21,358 nucleotides of DNA, from positions 1 to 21,358 of the forward strand of contig CAJNOQ010003114.1 of assembly GCA_905250885.1 (NCBI GenBank). The letters are read 5' to 3'. Origin of the DNA: Didymodactylos carnosus. Its lineage: Eukaryota; Rotifera; Eurotatoria; Philodinida; Philodinidae. The position numbers and the translations under genes are program-made. This document shows, one piece after another, positions 9,680 to 18,902 of this stretch. The first letter of the stretch is position 1. Each line of letters begins with the position of its first letter. Below the pieces are notes generated by a model. It saw only the letters and a program-made list of their open reading frames with translations. It did no database searches and was not told the origin of the DNA.

Positions 9680-12323
9680 TAGCTTATTAAGAATGTTAAA
9701 TAAGCACTTCGATGATGATCAATTGAATATCTAGTTTTTCGTTGTTAAGGTATGTGAACGGATTTTATTACCTTCAAATCATATAATGTATTACGAAGCA
9801 ATAGGTAATGAATTTTTGCAATTACTCCAGTGTATAATGCATTAGCAGTTGTAAATATTAGTTCACATAGCTGTTGTATTTTATGAAATAATTTGTCGAT
9901 TCCGGTGGTAAATATGCTATTGCAATCACCAAACTGTTGATTGTTGATCCAAAATGACTGCCTCGACTTTTAATAAAGTAGGAAATTGTTTTTCTGATTT
10001 AGTATCAATTTAATAGCAGCATCATAAACATAAATCGAAATCAATAACAAAAGGTAAGTTCATTCAGTACAGTCGTTAGATTTATTTGAGACAAATTATT
10101 TTGAAATTTAGATAAGGCTTAATTGACAAATCGGCGCCGATCAGTCGATGCAGTTAGATGTCTAGTTTAAAACAAAACAAACCCGAACTCTCCAGCTTGA
10201 AGTATATTAAAAAATGCTGGGACGCACTTCAGGGTCCTTTTTGGACCTTGATCTCTGGAAAACTCCTAAACCATAAGACTTGGAGACAAAAATATTTTTT
10301 CATTCCCCTAACTCATTGTGCCTAACATTTATGGAAAGTTTCCTCAAGATCGGATATACAGTGTCGGGGATATTTTCTGAGGGAGGATCCTTAAAAATCT
10401 TCGAGATTCAATAATATTTGTGAAGTAGACATCTCAGGCGACATGCCCATATATCTATCGCAAAAATCAGTTTTTTGACGAAAGTCGACTTTTTGGAGTG
10501 GGGGGCGAAAGGCTTTAAGGACCTTTCAAGCCAGAAATGGTAACTTTCATTAAAAGTAGTGATTTTGAGAAAACTTAATGGCTAATAGCCTGAAGTGTTT
10601 ATTTTCAGGTATACCTGAAAATACCCAGTGTATACACTGGGCATTTTTTTAGAAGTGTTTTTTCATAAAATGTAGCGTGATTTTCTAGAAGCTCTATGAT
10701 TAAAAAGATGTTAGTGTTTCTGAATGCGTAAGATTAAGAATTTTGTAAGATAAGTGAGCAGCATATGTGAGCATATATGCATACAAATTTAGCTTAAAAA
10801 TGATATATTCAATGTAGATTCAAAAGTCATGATTTTGAAGAGGTTTAGAATACAATTTGCTCACATATGCATAAACATATACCGCATGTGTCCATTCGAT
10901 TCGCAGTAGTCTATAATCTGTAGAAAAGTATCAACAAACTATATCCCAATTAAAACGCATCTGACAGAATGAAAACCTATTGTGTTTTTTTCTCAAAACT
11001 GGTTCTTAGGTTTAGGGCTTTCGTCGTGTACAGAAATTTTTGTTAACGATGCATCAGAGAAAGGTCACCTTTTTTTATTTGCTTTTTACTTTTATAAGAA
11101 TGCGTATTTCTGAAAACCAATTTGAGTTTCGACGATAATGAAAATTTGAGATGAATTGCCAGATAGGTTTGAAAACCGCGATGGCTTTCGCACTTTCTCT
11201 TCGAGCTATGGTAATTACATAGCATGTCACGGATTTTATGTCTAAACTTTACTTGCTATAAAGTATTAGAATGTGAATATTAAGTACATTTAATGTAAAA
11301 AAAGTGCAGTGAAAATGAGTAGAGAGAGATTTGCCTCAGTTTTATGAATCAGGCATGATCTAAATTACATTTTTCTAGTATCGGTATATACTAAGCCGGA
11401 CCACGCAGATAGTCCCGAGACGTCTTAATTTGAAGAGAAAAGTCTTGTGAACATTTCAGGACGTATCTGCATTCTATAACATGCCTCTTTCTGAAGGTCT
11501 TAATAAAACATCGAGTATTACTTTTCAAAAATTCAAATAGCAGTAGCAGAGTTAGATGGCCACGCCCATTTGTCTTCCAAGTGTTTAGAATTTTAGAGCT
11601 CTACTACGCACCAAAGATCAGTAAAGGAGAAATTCATGAGTGTTTATTGCAAAACAAAACCAATCTAATCTCTCTATCATCCATCTAGAATAAAGACCAG
11701 ATAGACACGAGCCAAAGACTATTTTTTCCCTAGTTGTAGCCACATCTCGTGAAGCCTTAAAAAAAACATTTCGTTACTATACTTGAATACAGTCAATATT
11801 CTCCGAAAGTTTGGTCCAGATCAAACTTATGGTTATCGAGATATATTTCTGAGTTCTTCCGGCCTTCATGTCAGAAAATGGTTTTGTACTTGCTAAAGAC
11901 CTCGAAAACGTTTTAAATTATAGACAACACAAGGGTCTAGAGGCTAACAGAGCCGGATTTTGAATATTTTGCTTTGTACAGGTTCTGGCGAAGGCAAGGT
12001 CAAAAACAGCTGTTCTGATTTCACGAAGTATAAAAAACTAGACCAAAATTCAAAACTGACCTCTGTTAACCTCTAGGTACATGTGCTGGCTACAATTTAA
12101 GCGTCTGCAAAAGCTGCAGCTTGTAATGTTACGGAAAATTTATGCAAATACGAAACACCCTATAGGAAAAAACCACTTTGAAAAAAACGCAAAATACTTT
12201 TTTCTTTCAAAAAGTGCATTATTCTTGTTAGTTTCAAGACAAACAGTACTTGTTCAGTAATAATTAAATATTAGTAGTAAATGTATTGTTAGAGATTTGA
12301 TCGAAGACCTACAGAGATACGAA
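9680..12323. other. Long non-coding stretch with scattered palindromes
   Basis: I see no protein family in any frame over this 2.6 kb. Structures visible include the hairpin GGTCC-TTTTT-GGACC (10233-10247), consecutive perfect palindromes at 10600-10641, and a 13-bp inverted pair GCATATGTGAGCA (10761-10773) with TGCTCACATATGC (10858-10870). The segment from about 10200 to 10645 has a more even base composition than its surroundings and may be an old repeat copy, but I cannot define its ends. Confidence 0.5.
10580..10641. repeat. Three consecutive palindromes
   Basis: GGCTAATAGCC (10580-10590) is followed by a perfect 24-bp palindrome centred on CAGGTATACCTG (10600-10623). That is followed without a gap by the perfect 18-bp palindrome CCCAGTGTATACACTGGG (10624-10641), then a T-run. 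The arrangement could be a transposon end with subterminal palindromes or a cruciform-forming site. A role as transcription terminator is not supported in a eukaryote. Confidence 0.7.
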
Positions 12324-12661
12324 TAGGGGCGGGACAGTTCGGTTCAGTTCTGTGGAATGATAACCGGTTAGCCGTTCGCGTTCCTAAGAACAGGAACTGC
12401 TGAACGTTTTTTTCAAGAATTCAAAATAAAATAAAACCGGTGAAGCTAGTTACATTGACGCCAAAGGACTAAGCGTTTGATGGACATGTAACTTAGCTTC
12501 ACCGGTTTTATTTTATTTTGAATTCTTGAAAAAAACTGGTAACCAGCTCGCGTTCTTTTGAAAAGAACGTTCAGCAGTTCCCATTCTTAGAACGAGAACG
12601 GCTAATCAGTTCTTTCCACCAGTTCTCAACAACTTTAGGAACTGGAACTGTCTCGCCCCTA
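12324..12661. mobile_element. 338-bp foldback hAT-like MITE
   Basis: The ends are TAGGGGCGGGACAGTTC and, read from the other side, TAGGGGCGAGACAGTTC. The adjacent 8 bp are GATACGAA and GCCACGAA, matching at 6 of 8, a plausible worn target duplication. Inside, a second inverted repeat of about 49 bp (12407-12455 with 12486-12535, including CCGGTGAAGCTA) surrounds a 30-bp loop, so the whole element can fold into one long hairpin. The outer arms carry repeated GAACG/CGTTC motifs like those in the TIRs of the large hAT at 13455-18266, which suggests a shared mobilising transposase. No coding capacity. Confidence 0.8.
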
Positions 12662-13035
12662 GCCACGAAATTAGCACAAACTAAAGCAATCAAAACCTTT
12701 GCTTTTATCCCTAGAACTTTCATAGATTTTGCTGAAAAACCCTTAAATCGAGTCATTGAGCTTTTAGGATTTAGTGTATTCGGAAGAGGACACTTTGGAC
12801 TGTTAGACCATGTATTTTTCTCAAAATCGAAGTTTTTATCGCAGATGGTCATTTCTGACGTGAGCAAGGCCTTAATACATTAAAGCATGTGAATGTCGCA
12901 GTTGAAATTAAAATTTCATTTTCTACTAGGAGAAACTAAAATAAGCGGCGATTTTAAGTTGCATCAGTAGAAATTGAAGTTTTAATCTCTACTATAGGAG
13001 AATTTTAAATTCTACTAGAAGTTTATACTGTGGAA

Positions 13036-13071
13036 GTATTTTAATTTCTACTGTAGTAGAAATTAAAATAC
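13036..13071. repeat. Perfect 17-bp-stem hairpin in left outer TIR
   Basis: The stem GTATTTTAATTTCTACT pairs perfectly with its complement across a 2-nt loop (GT). The equivalent hairpin in the right TIR (18401-18436) keeps the stem perfectly but has a different loop (AC), suggesting the stem is maintained or was corrected between arms. Confidence 0.8.
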
Positions 13072-13108
13072 ACCTTTAGACGGATGATGATATGTACAAG
13101 CACACGCA

Positions 13109-13449
13109 TTATTTATTATCAAGAGAGCCAGCAGCACAGGAACTTGCTGAATATGTCAAAGAGTTTACGTTTTTATATATTTGTATGTTAACTGCTTTGC
13201 ATGGACATATTTTTGTAGCACAACCACCATTACAAGCATAAGCTTCTGAAACTGGATTAACACCACTACTAACATAATCTTTATAAGCTTGAATAAATGT
13301 TTGTGTCGGTACCGTTTGAGAATCAATAGCATGTGATTTAGAAAAATTACATTTTGTTAAATCTATGAGATCATTAACATCATATCTTGGGAATAGAACA
13401 CATTTTGTTGTACAAGCAGCTAAAGTACCATGTGGTACAAAATGCCATC
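13109..13449 (-). pseudogene. Cys-rich integrase-like ORF fragment inside outer element
   Basis: On the minus strand an open frame runs from 13449 for 112 codons to TAA 13111-13109. It begins just after the acceptor-like TTTCTTTTTGGCAG as it stood before the nested hAT inserted. The sequence includes WHFVPHGTLAACTTKCVLFP, RYDVNDLIDLTKC, TFIQAYKDYVSSG and the Cys cluster ACNGGCATKICPCKA. The last part (from NIQIYKN) is translation of the TIR, not original protein. The spacing C-x3-C-x4-C-x-C resembles the CXC-like Zn cluster at the C-terminus of some transposon-derived integrases (KRBA2/Ginger-like proteins); this comparison is from memory and uncertain. Most likely it is the remnant of the outer element's own transposase/integrase, or a captured exon. 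Confidence 0.5.
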
Positions 13450-13454
13450 CTGCC
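13447..13454. repeat. Target-site duplication of the second hAT, left copy
   Basis: ATCCTGCC is present directly outside both ends of the 4.8-kb element (right copy 18267-18274). On the minus strand it reads GGCAGGAT, i.e. it spans the likely 3' splice site of the Cys-rich fragment. Confidence 0.85.
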
Positions 13455-13660
13455 TAGGCCTGTGACAGTTCATAGTTCCTTGTACTGCAGTTTCTCGATA
13501 ACGGGAACTGTTTTTTAGTTGCCGTTCAATGAACGGGAACGATTTTTCAGTTTCCGTTCTGAACTAGGAACGGTTCAGCAGTTCTGGTTTCACGAACGGG
13601 AACTACAGTTCTTTTTGAACTGGAAACTGCTCAGTCCTTTTATGATCTGTTGATATATTA

Positions 13661-14903
13661 TCGAATGCATTAAAACTGTTTTTCGTAAATTCAATACGTT
13701 CATAGGTCTGAAGAGCGGCCTAATGAGTTCACAAGAGTTAAAAATTAATTCACGTGAATGCGTTAATGCTTTTTCGGACGTTTAACGTGTTTGAACACAT
13801 TAAATGAATTGAAAACACTTTTAACGACTTCGCATGCCTTAAAAATCAATGCATTTAGGAGCCTTAACTTTTTTAACTTTTACTAATGTCTTAAAAGCTA
13901 CAGCTTTTAAGACATTAAGACAGAGATAATTGTTTTTATCGTTATTGAAAAATGTCGAAAGAAAGTTGTATGTGATCTTAGATTTCTACTTTTCCAACAA
14001 ATGTTTTGAAGTTTTCAAAGTGTGTCATCATCTGATTTAAACGTGTAGAAAAGTTTCGTCTTTTTACTCAATAAATCTTGTTTCTTGTTCAAGATACCAA
14101 CTTCTTGGATTCGAGAACATCATGCATGCTAAATTTTTTAACGATTTCTGCAGAAATGAGCGTTTTATGGCACTTTTCTGGCCACTCTAGCGCGACGCCA
14201 GAAAACGCATACTCCTTATATGCGTTTTGTTGCGCTGTATTTTTACCACGCAAAAATAAACAAGAAAACGATAGCTTTTTGCCTTTTATTGCAGAATTTT
14301 TTTTGCGTTATACTCCGTATGTTTTGTTGAATAAGATTTTCGCAAAATTTTTTGTTCCTGCTTGAAAACGCAGAAGAAATTCGTGTGTGATGTTTCCGAG
14401 ACACGGAAATTTTACTACAGATTTTTGCAAAAGAACCAACGCGAAGTTTTGCAATTTTTTGCATGAAACTTTGACACCAGCGGAAAGCGCAAGTTTCGAC
14501 TTTAAGGAAGCTCTCTCTCGGAGGAAAAGTAATCAATTCTAATGATAAGCTATATGGAAGCTATAGTCTGCGCGTAACTTCTCAGAACTGAACACTTTTA
14601 GGTAAGAAGAGTAAGTTAAATAACTTGCAAATTTTCTCTCTGCGCAATATTTAAAGGCATTAGCAAGTTCATGCATTAGAACGTCTTAAAAAATAATTTC
14701 GTCCATTCAACTCATTCACACGGACTCGAGTTCGTTTAACGCGTTCACATGCATTGGACGGTAAGGCATGTGAACACATTAACACTTTTCAGCATCGGAA
14801 ATCGTACCCACATTCGATAGAAAAGCATTTTCAACTCTTTCTGACATCACCATTGGATTCCTCTCAAAAAGTTTGATCTAGGACGATCCTTTCTACCCAA
14901 GCA
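13661..14903. other. Filler of the second hAT; no gene recognised
   Basis: The stretch is AT-rich, with scattered TTAATGC/GCGTTAA words like those in the adjacent tandem duplication. It holds a perfect 16-bp-stem, 2-nt-loop hairpin (13884-13917) and a 10-bp-stem hairpin, AAAACGCATA with TATGCGTTTT (14202-14228). Overlapping frames at 14078-14536 on both strands have no family resemblance. Confidence 0.6.
13884..13917. repeat. Perfect 16-bp-stem hairpin
   Basis: TAATGTCTTAAAAGCT and its exact complement are separated by AC only. It lies in the non-coding filler of the second hAT and could be a remnant of a smaller inverted-repeat insertion. Confidence 0.8.
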
Positions 14904-16612
14904 GTCATACTACACAGGCCTTAAGGACTCTTCCGAACAGCTGAGCCTTCTGTTCATATGGTCATAGATGAATGCATTAAAATTCGTTAGAATTTAATGC
15001 GTTTTCATGAATGAAACAATTTTCATGTACTTTAATGTGTAAAAGCTTTTTAACGTATTTAAACGTGTTAAAACTGCTGAATGCATGCAAATCCCATAAG
15101 TTTTAACGAATTGTAACACATTCAGAAATTACAATGCGTTCACAGACGTTGAACAGTTTTAATGCACATAAATCCGTTAAAATTTCTTGCATTTACATGA
15201 ATTCAGAAAATTTAATACATTAAAATGCATTAAAAAGGCTTAATACATTCGAACGCCTTGAAATCTAATGTCTTCAAATGCATTTGAACATACTAATACC
15301 TGTCAACGCCTCAAAAGTTTTTAAGGTCTTTGAATGTCTTAAAGTTCAATGTATTAGCATTAATTAAGAAATTAATGCGTTAAAGCACGTTAAAAGAGTT
15401 TTAACGCTTTGAAGAGCATTGAGTTTATCAGGCGTTAAAAGTCAGCATTATCCAAACGCGTTAAAAGCATTAGTGGTTAATTTAATTTTAATGCAAGAAA
15501 TCCCTTAAAAAAATTTAATATGAGACTATAACGCGTTAACTATCCATTTTAAGTCGTTTTAACGTATTAACGACTTTTCAATGCATGCAAACTTTTTCGT
15601 TTACTTTTGGTGTGCTAAATTTAACGCGTGTGAACGCATTAGAACTTTCTTTTTAAGTCAGTTAACGCATGTGAGTTTATTAATATTTAATGCTGTTAAA
15701 TGGGTTAAAAAATAGCTAATGCGTGCAAAGGAAATTTTTGGTATCAAAAAAATCCTCTGGGTCATACTACACCGACCTTAAAGACTCTTCCGAACAGCTG
15801 AGCCTTCTGTTCATATGGTCATAGATGAATGCATTAAAATTCGTTAGAATTTAATGCGTTTTCATGAGTGAAACAATTTTCATGTGCTTTAATGCGTAAA
15901 ATTTTTTTTAACGCACTGAAACATGTTAAAACTGCTTAATTCATGCAAACTCCATAAGTTTTAACGAATTGAAACGCATTCAGAAATTGCAATGCGTTCA
16001 CAGATCTTGAACAGTTTTAATGCACACAAATTCATTAAAATTTCTTGCATTTACATGAATTCAGAAATTTAATACGTTAAAATGCGTTAAAAAAGCTTAA
16101 TACATTCGAACGCCTTGAAATCTAATGTCTTCAAATGCATTTGAACATACTAATACCTGTCAACACCTTAAAAGCTTTTAAGGTATTTCAGCGCCTTAAA
16201 GTTCAATGCGTTCGCATGAATTAAGAAATTTTAACGCGTTAAAAAGCATTGAGTTTATCAGGCGTTAAAAGTCAGCATTATCCAAACGCGTTAAAATCGT
16301 TAGTGCTTAATTTAATTTTAACGCAAGAAATGCGTTAAAAAAATTTAACATGAGACTAACACGCGTTTTTTCGCTAGGCTAACGCATTAACTATCCATTT
16401 TAAGTCGTTTTAACGTATTAACGACTTTTCAATGCATGCGAACTTTTTCGTTTACTTTTGGTGTGCTAAATTTAACGCGTGTGAACGCATTAGAACTTTC
16501 TTTTTAAGTCACTTAACGCATGTGAGTTTATTAATATTTAATGCTGTTAAATGGGTTAAAACATAGCTAATGCGTGCAAAGGAAATTTTTGGTATCAAAA
16601 AAATCCTCTGGG
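14904..16612. repeat. Tandem duplication, two units of about 850 bp
   Basis: Unit 1 (14904-15760) and unit 2 (15761-16612) both begin GTCATACTACAC and end AAAAAAATCCTCTGGG. They are highly similar, with small indels and substitutions. Each unit is dominated by variants of TTAACGCGTTAA / TTAATGCATTAA in both orientations and contains a near-perfect hairpin around GCATTAAAATTC-GTTA-GAATTTAATGC. It is non-coding. The right boundary lies about 7 bp from the stop that truncates the transposase reading frame, so the duplication abuts the point where the gene was deleted. Confidence 0.9.
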
Positions 16613-16618
16613 TATGTT

Positions 16619-17436
16619 CTAGTATTGCTGCATACCGTCTTTTTTAAAATCGTTAAAACTACGAACATCTCTAACGATACACTTAATGGCTGCTACATCT
16701 GGCTGATTTTTATTTTCTAATGAAACACGATTAGGTCTTTTTGATGATGGATACTTTAAAGACGTTTTCCCATGAATATTATCTAAATGTCGTCGCACAT
16801 TTGTTGTTGACCCGTTTTCTTCTCTAATATGCTAAAACAATAAATCCTTTTCGTTTAGAAGTTTTTTTGTAGTGATAAAGAAATTTTCAGCTCTATCATA
16901 GTTTAGCCGATATCTGTAAAAATCGAAGACTGGTGTATGACTTATTGTATGGTCACACGATTAAGCATCTATCACAAGCACATGGTCCTACTATATGTGT
17001 AATTATATACGAGACGTGCGTTGCTTACCTTATTACATGATAAACATTTAATTTCATTAGGATTAACTCTTTGAGCAAATTCAAATACGGGAGTTGTTTT
17101 TCGTTTTCTTTGTTTCTTTACTAGTAATACATCACTTTTACTACTTACATCACTGCCATCATCCATTTTCGACGCTGATTCATCCTGATTACTTAAATCT
17201 GTTGCTGCAACAAATGTGTTTGTTTTTGCTATTTGGGACTGTTTGTTTGATAATTGTTTTCTTGATAAGGCTTTTTTACTGATTTTATCTGTTGAACTCG
17301 AACGTGCTTCTATCCTGGCACTGGTAATCACGCCTTGTGGTCGACTAGATGATCGCGTTATTAGTTTATGAATACTACGTAATAATTTATCGTTTGTAAC
17401 TGAACGTGAACGTGCATCATCTGTTGTTTTAACCAT
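16619..17436 (-). pseudogene. hAT transposase N-terminus with BED finger (spliced, truncated)
   Basis: The start is ATG 17436 (MVKTTDDARSRSVTNDKLLR). Exon 1 has 136 codons (17436-17029): a Ser/Lys-rich leader with a basic patch KKQRKRK, then the first half of a BED finger, KCLSCNK. It ends at donor AAG|GTAAGC in phase 0. Exon 2 (16831-16619) follows the acceptor TTATTGTTTTAG, also in phase 0. It supplies HIREENGSTTNVRRHLDNIH, completing the C-x2-C...H-x4-H finger, then AIKCIVRDVRSFNDFKKDGM, which resembles the start of the hAT core. The frame ends in TAG at 16621-16619, beside the tandem duplication. The intron is 197 bp. The catalytic and dimerisation domains are absent. If expressed, it would encode only a DNA-binding fragment. 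Confidence 0.85.
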
Positions 17437-18039
17437 TATAAGGTATTACTTTTTATGTAAGACTGTAGAAGAATCTTTCACAGTAGGTTTAAGTAAGAAA
17501 ACGAACAACTAGTAGAAAAAGAAAAAGAGATATTCATATAATGTAGTGAAATTTTCTTTTCCTTCCAGTTTATAAAAAGAAAGATACAGGCGCACATGAC
17601 TTTTGTACATAACTATAGAACCTGGACATAATGTAGATGGTCTATTGATCTTTCATGCCGATATTCTTTACTCTTTATTTTTCGTTTTTATTTTCTGGTC
17701 TTTGCAACCAATGTTTATGACACATGCGTAAGAAAATGGCGTAACAAAAAATAAGAAAAAGAAAAGTACTGGACGTTCTAAGATTTGAATACTAAGTAAA
17801 ATAGTTAGAGAGAGAATATGGAAAATGCCACACTGCAGCAGACAAAAACTACTACACATCAGGAGCTGAACTTCTCTAACATGCGTTCTTGAACTTAAGC
17901 AGTATATCAAGATCTTAAGAAGTAACGAACTAAACTCATGCTCAAAGAGACTCTCAGATTAGGTGGTAGACTTTGCTGATTATCTCATTCCAACGCTCAC
18001 TCCTTCAAAATCTTATATTTGCGAAATGAAATACATAAT
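17437..18039. other. Transposase upstream region inside second hAT; no gene seen
   Basis: This 600-bp stretch separates the transposase start from the right TIR and presumably held the promoter. A minus-strand frame at 17668-17910 is low-complexity and unlike known proteins. Confidence 0.5.
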
Positions 18040-18266
18040 ATATCAACAAATCATAAAAGGACACTGAGCAGTTTCCAGTTCAAAACGAACTGTAGTTCCC
18101 GTTCGCGAAACCAGAACTGGTGAACCGTTCCTCGTTTCTAGAAACGTGAACTGCTGAACCGTTCCTAGTTCAGAACGGAAACTGAAAAACCGTTCCCGTT
18201 TATTGAACGGCAACTGAAAATCAGTTCCCGTTCAAAGAACGAGAACCGCCAGCTGTCACAGGCCTG

Positions 18267-18274
18267 ATCCTGCC
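18267..18274. repeat. Target-site duplication of the second hAT, right copy
   Basis: ATCCTGCC directly follows the terminal AGGCCTG of the 4.8-kb hAT and equals the left copy at 13447-13454. Confidence 0.85.
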
Positions 18275-18400
18275 AAAAAGAAACAATGTTCAAATATATA
18301 GATGTAAATTCTTAGACATATTCAACAAGTTCCTGTGCTGCTGTCTCTCTTGATAATAAATAATGCATGTGCTTGTACAGATCCTCATCCGTCTAAATGT

Positions 18401-18436
18401 GTATTTTAATTTCTACTACAGTAGAAATTAAAATAC
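18401..18436. repeat. Perfect 17-bp-stem hairpin in right outer TIR
   Basis: This is the counterpart of the hairpin at 13036-13071, with the same stem and loop AC instead of GT. Confidence 0.8.
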
Positions 18437-18590
18437 TTCCACAGTATAAACTTCTGGTAGAATCCTATAGTAGAGATTAAAACTTCAATTTCTACTAATG
18501 CAACTTAAAATCGCTGCTTATTTTAGTTTCTCCTGGTAGAAAATGGAATTGTAATTTCAACTACCCTTTAGAATTCGACTTGCCGGACAG

Positions 18591-18616
18591 AATAGAAGAC
18601 CAAATGGTCTTCTATT
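18591..18616. repeat. 12-bp-stem hairpin in the extra part of the right outer TIR
   Basis: AATAGAAGACCA pairs exactly with TGGTCTTCTATT across AA. It lies in about 95 bp that the left arm lacks, so it marks either an insertion on the right or a deletion on the left. Confidence 0.75.
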
Positions 18617-18720
18617 GGGTGGGTAGTAGAATGTTATTTCTACTTTTTTTTCTAAATTTTAATTTCTACTGCGACATAAATAAATTATCTATAATTTCTG
18701 CTGCTTTTTTGTCGTTGCAG

Positions 18721-18865
18721 AGATCAAGAACTATGTAAACAACATTTAATCAACTATTTATCAAAATTATATTTGGATAGTGCCGTACATGAACGTCATT
18801 TAGTTGAATTGATTGAACACTTTCAACAGTTATCAATCGGAGATGAATGGTTTCTAATAATATAA
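18721..18865 (+). CDS. Possible terminal host exon
   Basis: A strong acceptor (CTGCTTTTTTGTCGTTGCAG, 18701-18720) precedes an open frame. After one base that completes a split codon it reads DQELCKQHLINYLSKLYLDS, then AVHERHLVELIEHFQQLSIG, then DEWFLII and TAA (18863-18865). The composition is that of an ordinary helical protein segment, unlike the flanking non-coding DNA. Its entry phase matches the exit phase of the Sel1-TPR exon ending at 2295, so it could be a downstream or alternative exon of that gene. That would require an intron of 11-16 kb full of transposons. Family not recognised. Confidence 0.5.
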
Positions 18866-18902
18866 AATTCATAAATTTATATAAAAACTAAGATGAAAAA
18901 AA

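Larger units (their letters stand above)
13455..18266 (-). mobile_element. 4.8-kb deletion-derivative hAT element
   Basis: It starts TAGGCCTGTGACAG and ends CTGTCACAGGCCTG, with perfect 8-bp duplications ATCCTGCC on both sides. The TIRs extend about 205 bp (13455-13660 with about 18040-18266) and are packed with GAACGG/CCGTTC palindromic motifs. Inside, only the first part of a BED-type hAT transposase remains, near the right end on the minus strand. The catalytic domain is replaced by about 3 kb of AT-rich filler that includes a large tandem duplication. It is therefore non-autonomous. It inserted into the loop of the outer inverted-repeat element. Confidence 0.88.
12893..18677. mobile_element. 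Outer DNA transposon with long TIRs, split by a nested hAT
   Basis: The left TIR (about 12893-13183) starts ATGTCGCAGTTGAAATTAAA. The right TIR (about 18291-18677) reads from the end ATGTCGCAGTAGAAATTAAA. The arms match over nearly 290 bp, including TAAGCGGCGATTTTAAG with its counterpart, a 17-bp-stem hairpin in each arm, and CAGCACAGGAACTTG with CAAGTTCCTGTGCTG. The right arm has about 95 extra bp near its outer end, containing a 12-bp-stem hairpin (18591-18616). Without the nested 4.8-kb hAT the element would be just under 1 kb, with about 280 bp of interior. That interior is a fragment of coding sequence on the minus strand. No clear target duplication was found. The superfamily is uncertain. 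Confidence 0.75.

Noticed and set aside
10580-10660. Rho-independent terminator (palindrome plus T-run)
   Set aside because: The window is eukaryotic and no transcript ends here; palindromes are more likely transposon-related.
12571-12867. 98-codon minus-strand frame
   Set aside because: Its start half lies outside and its end half inside the 338-bp MITE, so it is a chance frame spanning an element boundary.
14078-14536. Overlapping frames on both strands in the second hAT filler
   Set aside because: They are shadows of each other, without homology, and within transposon filler.
14904-16612. CRISPR-like or satellite array
   Set aside because: There are only two long units with no spacer structure, and the short palindromic words are degenerate and unevenly spaced.
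17668-17910. 80-codon minus-strand hydrophobic frame
   Set aside because: T-rich low-complexity sequence upstream of the transposase; no signal-peptide logic or family match.
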